Notes: generated from the sequence alone by a model not told the origin. Numbered from the stretch's first letter, positions 27,369-36,340 are shown. The stretch is DNA of 64,000 nucleotides from Erythrobacter mangrovi (GCF_013260645.1 NZ_CP053921.1:2405289-2469288), one strand, 5' to 3'. Numbers and translations are program-made.

Positions 27369-30290
27369 ATGGAATGGCTATTCATCTTCGGCCTAGCTGG
27401 CCTCGTCGCCATGCTGTGGAGCCGGCTCGACAAGCTCGAACGCCGCCTCACCGCGCTCGATGAGCTGCAGGATGTAGCAATCGGGCAACTCCGCGATTTG
27501 CACCGTCGCGGCATTGCCCCTCCAAGGCCTCCGGAAGAAGACAGGCCGCTGGCGACCGAACCGGCACCGGAAGTTGCCCCGGAACCGGCACCAGCTCCAA
27601 AGAGGGTCACGGTGCCCTCAGTCTCCCTTCGGCGCAGCGACGGGGAAAGCATCAGAATCGAGCCGCCAGTGCCGGAACCATCCGCGCCCGAGACAGAGCC
27701 CGAGCCTGCATCTGCGCCGTTGCGCGAGCGCTTCCAGTTCGACTTCGAAGAAATCTTCGGCCGCCGCCTCCCGATTTGGGCCGGCGGGGTGACGCTGGCT
27801 GTCGCCGGCGTGTTCCTCGTGAAATATTCGATCGAGCGCGGACTGATCACACCCTTGCTGCGCGTGATCATGGCCTTCGTCTTCGGCGGCGGACTCATTG
27901 CCGGTGCCGAGGCCGCCTATCGCTATCGCGACCGCGTGGCGGACCCACGCGTGGCGCAGGCATTGGCAGGGGCCGGTCTCGCAACGCTCTATGCCGGTTT
28001 CTACCTGGCAGGCACGCAATACGGGTTGATCGGGCAAGGCTTCGCCTTTCTCGGCCTGGCCGCGGTTACCGCGGGCGCGATTGCCCTGTCGTTCCGCTTT
28101 GGCCTGCCAAGCGCCGTGCTGGGGCTGGTCGGAGGTTTCGCCGCCCCCGCGCTGGTTGGTGGCGAGGAAGCGAACATTCCGCTGCTCGCACTCTACCTCG
28201 GCCTCGTCACCGGCGGCCTGACATTTGCCGGACGCGAACAGCGGCGTGAATGGATGGGCATAGCTGCCCTGATCGGCGGCCTTGGCTGGGGCGCGATCCT
28301 CCTGCTGGCCGGCGACCCGGGCGTGTCCGAAATCATTGCGCTTGGCCTCTATTTCACGGTGCTCGGGGTGCTGGTGCCCGCCTTCGCCGCATCCGAGCGT
28401 TTTGAAGTGCCGATTCGCCTTGCGGCGGCCTTGGTAGCCAGCGTCCAGCTCGCCCTGCTTGTCGATCAGGGCGGATATTCGATGCTTGCCTGGGGGCTTT
28501 ACCTCCTGCTCGGCGCGACACTGGCCTTTTTCGGCTGGAAACAACCGCAGATGCGTGAGGGCAATGCGGTCGCAGCCACCGTCGCCTTGCTGCTGGTGGG
28601 AATGTGGCCAGTACAGAATGGCCTCGAATACTTCGCTGTCACCGCGGCGCTGACAGGTGTCTTCGCGCTCGCACCGCTGGTGCATGTCTGGCGCAACGAA
28701 GAGCGCACTATCGACCTATTGCAGGTTGCGCTCGTCCCGGCCGCCATGGCTGCCTTGGCCTATGGCGAGTTCGGGGACTTCTTCGCCGATCGTATCGAGG
28801 TCACACTTGCTGCGGTGACGCTTGCCCTCGGCGCAATCCCGGCTGTTGCCGCATGGCGAATATGGCAGCGTGGCAAGGACGCCACCCTCGCCATCGAGCT
28901 TTGCGTTGCGGCGCTGCTAGCGATGTGTGCCATATGGATGGTTTCGCCGGCATGGCTTGCACCGCTGGCTGCCGGGCTCGTCTTTGCTGCCCTGTTCGTC
29001 CTCCTGCGCGACCGCAGCGAACTTGAACTGCGTGCATTGGTTTGGGGAAGCGCTGTTCTGACTGCGCTCGCCCTGTTCGGCCTGGATGCGCTGGATATCG
29101 AAATCGCCCGACTGGCTGGCGATCCTGACCCTTCGCTCGCCCTGCGCAGCATGCTGCGCTGGGCGGCACCGGCTGCGGCTTTCGTGGTCCTTGCCTGGCA
29201 CGAAGGCGAGAAGGTCGGACGGCAATTGGCGGAGGGCACGGCAACTGTCTTCGTCTACGGCGCCCTGGCCCAAGTCCTCCCCGGCGACGCGCTGGCATGG
29301 ACTGCGGCGGCACTTGCTGGGGGATCGGCCTTCGGCCTGCCAGACAGGCCAGTGGCGCGATACGTCTCCATCGCAATCGCGCTGCTGTGGTCGGTCGACC
29401 CTGCGACACGGTGGATCGGCACTGGCGTGGTCTCGCTGTTCGGAGAGCCGGTCTACGTCGATGCCCTGCCCTCTTTGCGCCAGACCGCGCTCTATATCAT
29501 CCCGGCCATTGCCGGGCTGGCTGTGCTGCGCGGGCAGGCGCGCGAATGGCAAGGGATTGCCTGGCGTGGCGAGTGGCTGGCTGCATTGCCTGCGCTGGTT
29601 GCCCTCCACATCGGCTTCAAGCAGCTCTTCGCCATCGAGACGGTGAGCGCCTTCGTGGAGCAAGGCATGGCCGAGCGTACCCTTTGGGAAAGCCTCCTGC
29701 TTGCAGCAGGCTGGATCCTCTCGACACGCTTCGCATGGGCTGGGCGGCTGCTCATCGCGGCGGCCCTCGCGCACTTCCTGCTCTACAGCGGGCTATTGCA
29801 CAATCCGCTCTGGGACCGGCAGGCGGTGGGCGCGACGCCGATAGCAAACCTCATCCTCGCCGCTTACGCCATCGCCGTCGCCGCCTCCCTGCTGTTGCAC
29901 GGTGCCTTCCCGGATCGCTTGCGCCCCTGGCTCGACGGGCTGGTCGTCACGCTCGTCAGCTTCGGCGCGCTAACCCTGCTGAGGCAGGCCTTTGCCGGGA
30001 ACATCCCGATGGAGGCCGCAATGACCCAGACAGAAGACCTGCTGCGCTCCCTGCTCGGCATCCTCCTCGCAATCGGCTTCCTGCTGCTCGGCAGCCGCCG
30101 TGTTGAGCGTAGCTGGCGGGTCGGTTCGCTGGTCTTGATGGTGCTCGCCGTGGCCAAGGTATTCATCGTCGATGCCGCCGGGCTTGAGGGGCTATTGCGG
30201 ATTGCCAGCTTCATGGCGCTGGGCTTCAGCCTGATCGGCATCGGCTGGCTCTATTCGCGCCAGCTTCGTGCCACGCCGACAGGGGTATAA
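27369..30290 (+). CDS. DUF2339 family large multi-spanning membrane protein
   Basis: Inner-membrane protein of 973 aa. The N-terminus has one hydrophobic helix, a short coiled region (SRLDKLERRLTALDELQD), then a Pro/Glu/Ala-rich linker to about residue 120 and a conserved start of the membrane region (FGRRLPIWAGGVTLAVAGVFLV), after which hydrophobic helices continue almost without break to the end, roughly 25 in all. This is the layout of the DUF2339 predicted membrane proteins, whose function is unknown. It follows the CinA-like gene by 57 bp and is preceded by a hairpin over its ribosome-binding site. Convergent with rplA, with a strong hairpin between them. Confidence 0.85.
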   Translation: MEWLFIFGLAGLVAMLWSRLDKLERRLTALDELQDVAIGQLRDLHRRGIAPPRPPEEDRPLATEPAPEVAPEPAPAPKRVTVPSVSLRRSDGESIRIEPPVPEPSAPETEPEPASAPLRERFQFDFEEIFGRRLPIWAGGVTLAVAGVFLVKYSIERGLITPLLRVIMAFVFGGGLIAGAEAAYRYRDRVADPRVAQALAGAGLATLYAGFYLAGTQYGLIGQGFAFLGLAAVTAGAIALSFRFGLPSAVLGLVGGFAAPALVGGEEANIPLLALYLGLVTGGLTFAGREQRREWMGIAALIGGLGWGAILLLAGDPGVSEIIALGLYFTVLGVLVPAFAASERFEVPIRLAAALVASVQLALLVDQGGYSMLAWGLYLLLGATLAFFGWKQPQMREGNAVAATVALLLVGMWPVQNGLEYFAVTAALTGVFALAPLVHVWRNEERTIDLLQVALVPAAMAALAYGEFGDFFADRIEVTLAAVTLALGAIPAVAAWRIWQRGKDATLAIELCVAALLAMCAIWMVSPAWLAPLAAGLVFAALFVLLRDRSELELRALVWGSAVLTALALFGLDALDIEIARLAGDPDPSLALRSMLRWAAPAAAFVVLAWHEGEKVGRQLAEGTATVFVYGALAQVLPGDALAWTAAALAGGSAFGLPDRPVARYVSIAIALLWSVDPATRWIGTGVVSLFGEPVYVDALPSLRQTALYIIPAIAGLAVLRGQAREWQGIAWRGEWLAALPALVALHIGFKQLFAIETVSAFVEQGMAERTLWESLLLAAGWILSTRFAWAGRLLIAAALAHFLLYSGLLHNPLWDRQAVGATPIANLILAAYAIAVAASLLLHGAFPDRLRPWLDGLVVTLVSFGALTLLRQAFAGNIPMEAAMTQTEDLLRSLLGILLAIGFLLLGSRRVERSWRVGSLVLMVLAVAKVFIVDAAGLEGLLRIASFMALGFSLIGIGWLYSRQLRATPTGV

Positions 30291-30351
30291 CCAAGAGCGG
30301 TGGCCCGAGAAATCAGGGCCGAGGCGCTGGTGCGGCGCGCTTAGGGCATGA

Positions 30352-30387
30352 GAAAGGGCCGGAAGGTTCGCACCCGCCGGCCCTTTC
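30352..30387. terminator. Terminator hairpin between the DUF2339 gene and rplA
   Basis: A perfect 11-bp stem, GAAAGGGCCGG (30352-30362) with CCGGCCCTTTC (30377-30387), 14-base loop, lies between two convergent genes. The minus-strand copy would end the rplK-rplA transcript. The A/T pairs at the base give a short T-run on either strand. Confidence 0.75.
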
Positions 30388-30415
30388 GCATGTTCGGTTC
30401 CGAGTAGGAAAGAGC

Positions 30416-31108
30416 TTAGGCTCCTTCCACCTCCGCCAGGTCGACCTTGAGGCCAGGACCCATCGAGCTGGTCAGCGTGACCTTGCGGACATACTTGCCC
30501 TTGGCACCCGACGGCTTGGCCTTGACCACTGCGTCGGTCAGCGCCTTGAAGTTGGCGATCAGCGCGTCGTCCGAGAACGACAGCTTGCCGAGACCCGAGT
30601 GGATGATGCCCAGCTTTTCGACGCGGAACTCGACCTGGCCGGCCTTGGCGTCCTTGACCGCCTGCTCAACGTTCGGGGTCACGGTGCCGAGCTTCGGGTT
30701 CGGCATCAGGCCCTTGGGGCCGAGGACCTTACCGAGACGGCCGACGACGCCCATCATGTCCGGCGTGGCGATCACGCGGTCATAGTTGAGGTTGCCGTTC
30801 TGCATGTCTTCCATGAGGTCTTCCGCACCGACCTTGTCGGCACCGGCGGCCAGCGCCTTCTCGGCGTTGTCGCCACGGGCGAAGACGGCAACCTTGACGT
30901 CCTTGCCGGTACCCGAGGGCAGCGACACCATGCCGCGGACCATCTGGTCGGCGTGGCGCGGGTCGACACCGAGGTTCATCGCAACTTCGACGGTCTCGTC
31001 GAACTTGCTCTTGTGCTCGCGCAGCGTGGCGAGTGCCTCGGTGACGGTGTAAAGCTTCTCGCCGTCGAGCGCGGCGCGGATCTTCTGCTTCTTGGTCTGC
31101 TTGGCCAT
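30416..31108 (-). CDS. rplA: Large ribosomal subunit protein L1
   Basis: Ribosomal protein L1 (uL1) of the L1 stalk, 230 aa, the normal length. Seen: N-terminus [20 protein letters not shown], then [39 protein letters not shown] and the C-terminal [17 protein letters not shown]. In other bacteria L1 also represses translation of its own operon by binding the rplK leader. The start at 31108 is four bases after rplK, and a longer frame to 31228 overlaps rplK, so it is rejected. Encoded downstream of rplK in the normal order. Confidence 0.98.
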   Translation of the reverse strand: MAKQTKKQKIRAALDGEKLYTVTEALATLREHKSKFDETVEVAMNLGVDPRHADQMVRGMVSLPSGTGKDVKVAVFARGDNAEKALAAGADKVGAEDLMEDMQNGNLNYDRVIATPDMMGVVGRLGKVLGPKGLMPNPKLGTVTPNVEQAVKDAKAGQVEFRVEKLGIIHSGLGKLSFSDDALIANFKALTDAVVKAKPSGAKGKYVRKVTLTSSMGPGLKVDLAEVEGA

Positions 31109-31112
31109 GATC

Positions 31113-31544
31113 TTAGCCCTCCACCACTTCGAGGCCCATCGAACGGGCCGAGCCCTCGATGATGCGGGTCGCCATTTCGATATCGTTCGCGTTGAGATCG
31201 GCCATCTTGGTCTGGGCGATCTCGGCAAGCTGCGAGCGCTTAATGGTGCCAGCCTTGACCTTGCCCGGCTCCTTCGAACCCGACTTCAGCTTGGCGGCCT
31301 TCTTGATCAGGAAGGTTGCCGGCGGGGTCTTGGTGACGAAAGTGAACGAACGGTCGGCATAGACGGTGATAATCGTCGGGATCGGCATGCCCTTTTCAAG
31401 GCTGTCGGTCGCAGCGTTGAACGCCTTGCAGAATTCCATGATGTTGACGCCGCGCTGACCCAGCGCAGGGCCGATCGGGGGCGACGGGTTGGCGGTGCCG
31501 GCGGGCACCTGCAACTTGATATAGCCGTCGATCTTCTTGGCCAT
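31113..31544 (-). CDS. rplK: Large ribosomal subunit protein L11
   Basis: Ribosomal protein L11 (uL11) of the GTPase-associated centre, 143 aa. The sequence is canonical: [55 protein letters not shown] and the C-terminal RNA-binding part ending [11 protein letters not shown] strong site (GGAGGCCTC) precedes the ATG. In most bacteria nusG lies immediately upstream in the same operon; here nusG is almost 4 kb away with four opposite-strand genes between, so rplK must have its own promoter in 31545-31990. Confidence 0.98.
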   Translation of the reverse strand: MAKKIDGYIKLQVPAGTANPSPPIGPALGQRGVNIMEFCKAFNAATDSLEKGMPIPTIITVYADRSFTFVTKTPPATFLIKKAAKLKSGSKEPGKVKAGTIKRSQLAEIAQTKMADLNANDIEMATRIIEGSARSMGLEVVEG

Positions 31545-32020
31545 GAGAGGCCTCCTTTCTCACTGTTGCCGCGCTCTTTCGAGTTACGGCTCATGGTAAG
31601 CGGTCAAACGGCCTGCCGAGGCAGGCCTCCCGCACGGTTTCCCATGCCTGTCGCTTGGGAAGGCGCGCACATAGCGTCTTCGGCCACGAATGCAAGCGAT
31701 TCGCCGAGGCTACAAAGGGCTGGCCGGTGTTGGAGCGCACCTCCGCCAGCCCTGCTGGATGGAACACATGGAACACTGTCCTAGCAAATGACCTGCCCGC
31801 ACCCCAGCACACCCTTGAGACCCTTGGGTACCAGAAGAATTGCGGGCCTGTGCGTTGCCATGCATCTATCGCCGCATCGCGATATAGGAAAAACACAATG
31901 ATGGAAAACAGCACTTGCGGGATAAGTTTGATTTCCAAACAACAAATGTAATGTTCGATATCAATTCTTAATAAAGTCAAGTCACATCAAATGGAGCTGA
32001 TCGGTTCAAGGAACTTCCAG
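31545..32020. other. Divergent intergenic region between rplK and the pspA-like gene
   Basis: 476 bp between two divergent starts. It should hold the promoter of rplK-rplA on the minus strand and that of the PspA-like gene on the plus strand. The stretch 31750-31990 is visibly richer in A and T than its surroundings (for example TTCTTAATAAAGTCAAG near 31964-31980). Open frames on both strands here (such as 31591-31980 minus) have no ribosome-binding site and no recognisable domain. I cannot place exact promoter boxes. It marks one edge of the insertion in the nusG-rplK region. Confidence 0.5.
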
Positions 32021-32677
32021 ATGATCCATATTGCCGTGCGCGCGCGCGAACTAATCTCGAGCAACGTCGATGCCCTGATTGAAAAGGCCGGCAATCCGGT
32101 GAAAATGTTGCAGCTGCTGCGCACGGAGATCGAGGAAAGCCTGATCACGCTAAATGGCGATCTGGGCAAGGCGCGGCGGCGCCACGAACGGCTGCTGAGT
32201 CAGGCGCAGGCTACCGCGGATGCTGCCGAGGGATGGACCGCCAAGGCCAAATTGGCGATGGACCACAAGCGCGAAGACCTTGCCCGTTCTGCCCTGCTGG
32301 CCCGCGAAGATGGTCGCATGAAGGCAGAGGCTCTGCGCAAGGAGGCCTTGGATCTTGAATCTGAGATCGCCGAACTTGCCGAGGCCTCAGAGAAGTTGGA
32401 GACCAAGCGAGCCGAAGCAATGGCGCGCATTGCGGCCGTACCCACCTCAGACCAAGCTGGAGACACGCGTGCGAGCGGCGACACTAAGGCCGAACGCCAT
32501 CTCGACCGCATCGAACGCATGGAGCGTCGCGTCGATTTCAAGGTCGAGGTTCGCGCCGAACCGACGCCGGCGACTGTCGAGGAGGAAATCGCCGCACTCC
32601 AACGCGATGCCGATCTCGCAGCAGAACTTGCGGCGATGAAGACGACGACTAAGCCAGGCAAGCGCAAAGTCGGCTGA
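32021..32677 (+). CDS. pspA: PspA/IM30 family protein
   Basis: Coiled-coil membrane-stress protein of the PspA/IM30/ESCRT-III family, 218 aa. The N-terminal segment (IHIAVRARELISSNVDALIEKAGNPVKMLQ in outline) matches the amphipathic helix and first helix of PspA, and the rest is a long charged coiled coil (ALRKEALDLESEIAELAE). I choose ATG 32021, with AAGGAAC upstream, over ATG 31991, which has no site and would lengthen the helix beyond the family norm. No pspB, pspC or pspF is nearby, unlike many proteobacteria. It probably binds the inner membrane under stress. First gene of the insert between nusG and rplK. Confidence 0.85.
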   Translation: MIHIAVRARELISSNVDALIEKAGNPVKMLQLLRTEIEESLITLNGDLGKARRRHERLLSQAQATADAAEGWTAKAKLAMDHKREDLARSALLAREDGRMKAEALRKEALDLESEIAELAEASEKLETKRAEAMARIAAVPTSDQAGDTRASGDTKAERHLDRIERMERRVDFKVEVRAEPTPATVEEEIAALQRDADLAAELAAMKTTTKPGKRKVG

Positions 32678-32729
32678 CCGACCACCGCACTACTTGCCCG
32701 ACCCGCAGTCACTGGGTACGGGCGCCCCG

Positions 32730-33104
32730 ATGGCTCGCACCGCGACACCAAGTACGCTATGGATGCTGCTGGCGGCGACGCTTTTCCTGCGCGCGCTCGT
32801 TCCCGTTGGCTGGATGCCCGATACCGGGCGGACCGACGTCATCGTCGCTAAGGTCTGCAACGCCGACTATGTCCTGCGCATTCCGCTAAATCGCGATACC
32901 AAGCCAGAGGACACGGCGGGGCACCAAGACGGTCACTGCCTGTTCGCCGGATTCTCGGGCGATGCCCCGCTTGCATCAACCGCCGTCCTGCTGGCCTTGC
33001 CCCCGCCTGTGGCCGAGCTGCGCATTGTCAGCTTCGCGCGACTCAACCTGGGCCGCATCGCCTACCTCCTGCCGCCGGGCCGCGGGCCACCTGCCACCGC
33101 CTGA
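32730..33104 (+). CDS. Small DUF2946-like protein
   Basis: Protein of 124 aa with an N-terminal hydrophobic helix (TLWMLLAATLFLRALVPVGWMP), resembling the DUF2946 family, which often lies beside copper-related outer-membrane proteins. A central GHQDGHCLF holds the His and Cys residues that could bind metal, and a second hydrophobic stretch follows (STAVLLALPPPVAEL). Start at ATG 32730; a TTG at 32694 would add twelve residues. It is 64 bp upstream of the Met/His-rich outer-membrane gene, with which it probably forms a unit. The family call is moderate and the function is not known. Confidence 0.6.
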   Translation: MARTATPSTLWMLLAATLFLRALVPVGWMPDTGRTDVIVAKVCNADYVLRIPLNRDTKPEDTAGHQDGHCLFAGFSGDAPLASTAVLLALPPPVAELRIVSFARLNLGRIAYLLPPGRGPPATA

Positions 33105-33168
33105 TCGGCGCTTCCCATCATGTTGGGGAGCGCCTCGAGGTGCATTCCCAATGTGACAGGATATTTCA

Positions 33169-34263
33169 ATGAACACGCATTTTGCGCGCGCCTTGTGCGC
33201 GCTCGTTCCGCTTGCCCTTGCCCAATCCGCGCTTGCCGAAGGGGCAGCAGGTGAGGCTGTTGCCCCCTCCGGTGATCTCATCGTGGTTACCCCTGTATCG
33301 CTTCATCCGGCCGCCGGCCTGATGAATGAACACACCCATGACGGCGGCGAATTCATGATCGGATTGCGCTACACCCGCAGTCGTCACTCAGGTGCTAACC
33401 TGTCGGGGACGGAGCCGATCGCCGACGCCGAAATCCTGGCCGCAGGCTACACGGTGCGAGCGCGGGAGATGACCATGGACATGGTCATGCTAGACCTGAT
33501 GTACGCCCCCAACGACAAGCTCACGTTGATGGTCATGCCGCACTGGATGCGGCACGAAATGACCATGGTCGGGATCGATCCGATGAACGCCGGGGCGGGT
33601 GGCATGGATCAGGCGCACCACGGCCTCGCGTTCGGCCAGACCATGACCCATTCAACGCAGGGCTTCGGCGATACGCTGGTTTCGGCCAGCTACCGCATGG
33701 CCAATTCGCCGACCTTCAAGGCGCACGCGACGCTGGGTCTTTGGCTTCCCACAGGCAATATCGATCGCAGAAACCCCGATGGGACCTTCGTCCACTACGG
33801 AATGCAATCGGGAGGCGGCACCTGGGATAGCGAACCCTCGGCAACCGTTTCCGGACAGCTGGGCGCGGTCGGCTATGGTGTACAGGCGAGCTATCGCTGG
33901 CGCTGCGAGAGCAGGAACGCCAGCGGCTTCGCCTTTGGCGACCGGGCCAGTGCGTCCGGATGGTTGAGCTATCTTGTCGACAACGGCTTCAGCCTCACCA
34001 GCCGCCTGACCTGGGAACATGAAGGACAAATCCTGGGTGAATACAGCGGGCCGCACAAGAACGCCTCCCCTTCCGATGGGCAGGAGAACTATGGAGGCTC
34101 CCGTGTGATTGCAGGCCTGGGAGCCAACATCGCCCTACCCTTCGGCGGGCGTGACCGGCCGCAGATCGGGGTCGAGTTCGGCGTGCCACTTTTTCAGGAC
34201 CTAAACGGCGTCCAGCTGCCGGAGGATTGGCGGGCTTCGGTCGCCCTGACCAAGACCTTCTAA
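33169..34263 (+). CDS. Met/His-rich outer-membrane beta-barrel protein
   Basis: Exported protein of 364 aa with a signal peptide (MNTHFARALCALVPLALAQSALA). The mature part begins with PAAGLMNEHTHDGGEFMIGLRY and is unusually rich in Met and His for about 130 residues (MTMDMVMLDLM, MVMPHWMRHEMTM, MDQAHHGLAFGQTMTHS), then turns into alternating barrel strands ending in VALTKTF, a C-terminal Phe as in outer-membrane proteins. It resembles the Phenol_MetA_deg-like transporter group. The Met/His content suggests copper handling, in keeping with the DUF2946-like gene upstream. A distant relative is encoded at 61989-63026 (shared DLNGxQ near the C-terminus). Ligand unproven. Confidence 0.7.
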   Translation: MNTHFARALCALVPLALAQSALAEGAAGEAVAPSGDLIVVTPVSLHPAAGLMNEHTHDGGEFMIGLRYTRSRHSGANLSGTEPIADAEILAAGYTVRAREMTMDMVMLDLMYAPNDKLTLMVMPHWMRHEMTMVGIDPMNAGAGGMDQAHHGLAFGQTMTHSTQGFGDTLVSASYRMANSPTFKAHATLGLWLPTGNIDRRNPDGTFVHYGMQSGGGTWDSEPSATVSGQLGAVGYGVQASYRWRCESRNASGFAFGDRASASGWLSYLVDNGFSLTSRLTWEHEGQILGEYSGPHKNASPSDGQENYGGSRVIAGLGANIALPFGGRDRPQIGVEFGVPLFQDLNGVQLPEDWRASVALTKTF

Positions 34264-34268
34264 TGCTC

Positions 34269-34294
34269 ACGGGGTCGGTTTCGGCCGACCCCGT
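34269..34294 (+). terminator. Terminator after the Met/His-rich gene
   Basis: Perfect 10-bp stem ACGGGGTCGG (34269-34278) with CCGACCCCGT (34285-34294), six-base loop, five bases after the stop codon. No T-run follows on the plus strand. Confidence 0.7.
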
Positions 34295-34386
34295 AATCCC
34301 ATGATCACGGGTGCCTCGTCGTTCCGGATACGCCCCCTGTCGAGCTCTGCTGGTGCATTGCGGGTGACAGGCGTACCAGTCGATCT

Positions 34387-35424
34387 ATGGGGAAGGTTCT
34401 AAAACTCGCTGTGCTGGCACTGTTGGGCGCATCTGCTCCCGCGCTTGCACAAGACGACGGCGAGCGCTCGCCAGAGGTGTCTGCCGCGCGCTCGCCCGTT
34501 CTGCCGCCTGCCGAATTCGACGAAGCCCTGGCGATCGGTGGCGAACAAATCGATGCGCGCAAGCTGCGCAGTCGCATGACGGTGGACGTGCTGATCAACG
34601 GGAAGGGGCCATACAAGTTCGTCGTCGACAGCGGAGCCGACACTTCGGTGATAGGCGAAGGGCTGGCTGGGCGGCTCGCGCTTGAGCCGGGAACGCCGAC
34701 TCTGCTCCACGGGGTTACCGAAAGCGCGATCGTCGACCGTGTCATGGTCGATGAGCTTCAGCTTGGCCCGACCATTTCGACCGCACTTGAGCTTCCCGTC
34801 CTGGAAGAACGCGATCTGGGTGGTGACGGCATGGTCGGGCTCGACGCACTGGTCGAACAGCGCTTGATGATGGATTTCGAAAAACGCCTGATCACAGTCG
34901 ACGATGGACGCGTGCCCGAACCGCTGCGCGATGGAGTGATCGTGGTTACGGGTCGTCTCCAGCGCGGCCAGCTTATCCTGACCAAGGTCAAGGCCGGCAA
35001 ACATCGCGTCGATGCGGTGGTCGACACGGGGAGCGAGATAACGATCGGTAACATCGCCCTGCGCGACAAGCTGCTGCGCCGCGGCAAAACCGATTTTCAG
35101 AAGATCACCGTCTATGGCGTAACCGGGGCTGCGATCGATCTGGATTTCGCGTTCATCAAGGAGCTCAAGCTGGGGCCGATCAAGCTGACCAACGTGCCGA
35201 TCGCCTTCGCTGACATCCCACCCTTCGAGGTTTTCGGGATCGACAAAGAGCCGTCACTACTGCTTGGCACCGATCTGATGGAGAACTTCCGCCGCGTTTC
35301 GCTGGATTTTCATGATCGCAAGGTACGCTTCCAGCTCCGCAAGTGCGAAGCCCGGCTGGTCGTGCGGACCGTCACATCGGCGTCGCGATTGCGGGCGGAA
35401 GAGCGCAGCGCCTGCCAGGAATAG
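34387..35424 (+). CDS. Periplasmic protein with two retropepsin-like aspartic protease domains
   Basis: Exported protein of 345 aa with a signal peptide ([21 protein letters not shown]). Two retropepsin-like units follow in tandem: the first with Asp81 in VVDSGADTS and a later GMVGLDAL, the second with Asp213 in VVDTGSEIT and a later LLLGTDLM. Each unit of such a protease gives one catalytic Asp, so the pair could form an intramolecular dimer like pepsin. The C-terminus is basic and has two cysteines. It ends 24 bp before the convergent nusG stop. Substrate unknown; single-domain relatives are common in this order, the double form less so. Confidence 0.82.
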   Translation: MGKVLKLAVLALLGASAPALAQDDGERSPEVSAARSPVLPPAEFDEALAIGGEQIDARKLRSRMTVDVLINGKGPYKFVVDSGADTSVIGEGLAGRLALEPGTPTLLHGVTESAIVDRVMVDELQLGPTISTALELPVLEERDLGGDGMVGLDALVEQRLMMDFEKRLITVDDGRVPEPLRDGVIVVTGRLQRGQLILTKVKAGKHRVDAVVDTGSEITIGNIALRDKLLRRGKTDFQKITVYGVTGAAIDLDFAFIKELKLGPIKLTNVPIAFADIPPFEVFGIDKEPSLLLGTDLMENFRRVSLDFHDRKVRFQLRKCEARLVVRTVTSASRLRAEERSACQE

Positions 35425-35448
35425 CCCGAGCAGCGCGCTTGAGCGCCC

Positions 35449-35985
35449 TTACTTGACCAGTTCGACCTGCTCGAAGTCCAGCTCGACCGGGGTCGCACGA
35501 CCGAAGATCGAGACCGAAACCTTGACCTTCTGCTTGTCGAAGTCGAGTTCCTCGACGAGGCCGTTGAAGCTCGCGAAGGGGCCGTCGAGCACCTTGACCT
35601 GGTCGCCGATTTCGTAATCGACGCTGACCTGGGTCTTCGGAGCCGCCTTGGCCTCTTCCACACCGCCGAAATAGCGCGCAGCTTCCTTATCAGAAATCGG
35701 CTGCGGCTTGTTGTTGGTACCGAGGAAACCGGTCACCTTGGGGGTGTTCTTGACGAGGTGGTAGACATCGTCGGTCATGTTCAGTTTTGCGAGCACATAG
35801 CCCGGCATGAACTTGCGCTCGACCTGCACCTTCTTGCCACGCTTGACCTCGGTGACGGTCTCGGTCGGTACCTCGACCGCTTCAACGCCTTCGGAAAGGC
35901 CCAGGCGCTCGGCCTCGGATATGATCGAGTCGCGAACCTTGTTCTCGAAGCCGGAGTAGGCGTGGATGATGTACCAGCGTGCCAT
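35449..35985 (-). CDS. nusG: Transcription elongation/antitermination factor NusG
   Basis: NusG binds RNA polymerase and promotes processive elongation and coupling to Rho or the ribosome; 178 aa. Seen: N-terminal NGN domain ([52 protein letters not shown]) and the C-terminal KOW domain ([20 protein letters not shown]). Encoded 40 bp after secE on the minus strand. Downstream, where rplK normally follows, the plus-strand protease gene intervenes. Confidence 0.97.
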   Translation of the reverse strand: MARWYIIHAYSGFENKVRDSIISEAERLGLSEGVEAVEVPTETVTEVKRGKKVQVERKFMPGYVLAKLNMTDDVYHLVKNTPKVTGFLGTNNKPQPISDKEAARYFGGVEEAKAAPKTQVSVDYEIGDQVKVLDGPFASFNGLVEELDFDKQKVKVSVSIFGRATPVELDFEQVELVK

Positions 35986-36025
35986 GTGCGTCAGTTACCC
36001 TGTCGGAAGTTGTATCAGGCGTCGA

Positions 36026-36235
36026 TCAAGCCAGCGTCAGCAGCCACTGCATGACGGCGCTGAACAGCGAGTCGACACCTAGGAAGAAGAAGCCGAGAAT
36101 CAGCATCATGATGAACACGAAGATCGCGGTACGGACCGTTTCCTCGCGGCTCGGCCATACGACCTTGCGCGCTTCAGCGCGCACCTGATTCACGAATTCC
36201 GCAGGGGAAGTCTTGGTATTCTGCTGCTCTGCCAT
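36026..36235 (-). CDS. secE: Preprotein translocase subunit SecE
   Basis: Short single-spanning SecE, 69 aa, essential clamp of the SecYEG channel. It has the conserved amphipathic segment PAEFVNQVRAEARKVVWPSR followed by one transmembrane helix (AIFVFIMMLILGFFFLGVDS). Small single-helix SecE proteins are normal in alphaproteobacteria. First gene of the secE-nusG pair; no tRNA-Trp gene is seen upstream, although one often sits there. Confidence 0.95.
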   Translation of the reverse strand: MAEQQNTKTSPAEFVNQVRAEARKVVWPSREETVRTAIFVFIMMLILGFFFLGVDSLFSAVMQWLLTLA

Positions 36236-36309
36236 GACTGAATTCGATTCTCGCGTAAAATTCGTCGCGTCTTCCGCAACCGGGTCCCTTTCAGGTAGGG
36301 TTCGTCGCC

Positions 36310-36340
36310 GCCCCGGTTCAAGTCCGGGAGGGGCTTTTTT
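36310..36340 (+). terminator. GC hairpin with T-run; T-arm-like sequence
   Basis: On the plus strand CCCGG-TTCAAGT-CCGGG (36312-36328), flanked by GCCCC and GGGGC, is followed by six T (36335-36340). It has the form of a rho-independent terminator, yet no plus-strand gene ends here. The loop TTCAAGT and its closing pairs equal a tRNA T-arm, and CCCT-TTCAGGT-AGGG upstream resembles an anticodon arm, but no acceptor stem can be formed. Confidence 0.4.

Noticed and set aside
27618..28685. A 355-codon minus-strand frame inside the DUF2339 gene
   Set aside because: Antisense shadow rich in Arg, Gln and Gly; the plus-strand frame shows continuous membrane helices.
31591..31980. A 129-codon minus-strand frame upstream of rplK
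   Set aside because: No start signal or domain; most likely chance reading in the A/T-rich promoter region.
36250..36334. tRNA-Leu gene upstream of secE
   Set aside because: T-arm and anticodon-like arms are present, but the acceptor stem, D-arm and long variable arm cannot be formed, so it is not called as a tRNA.
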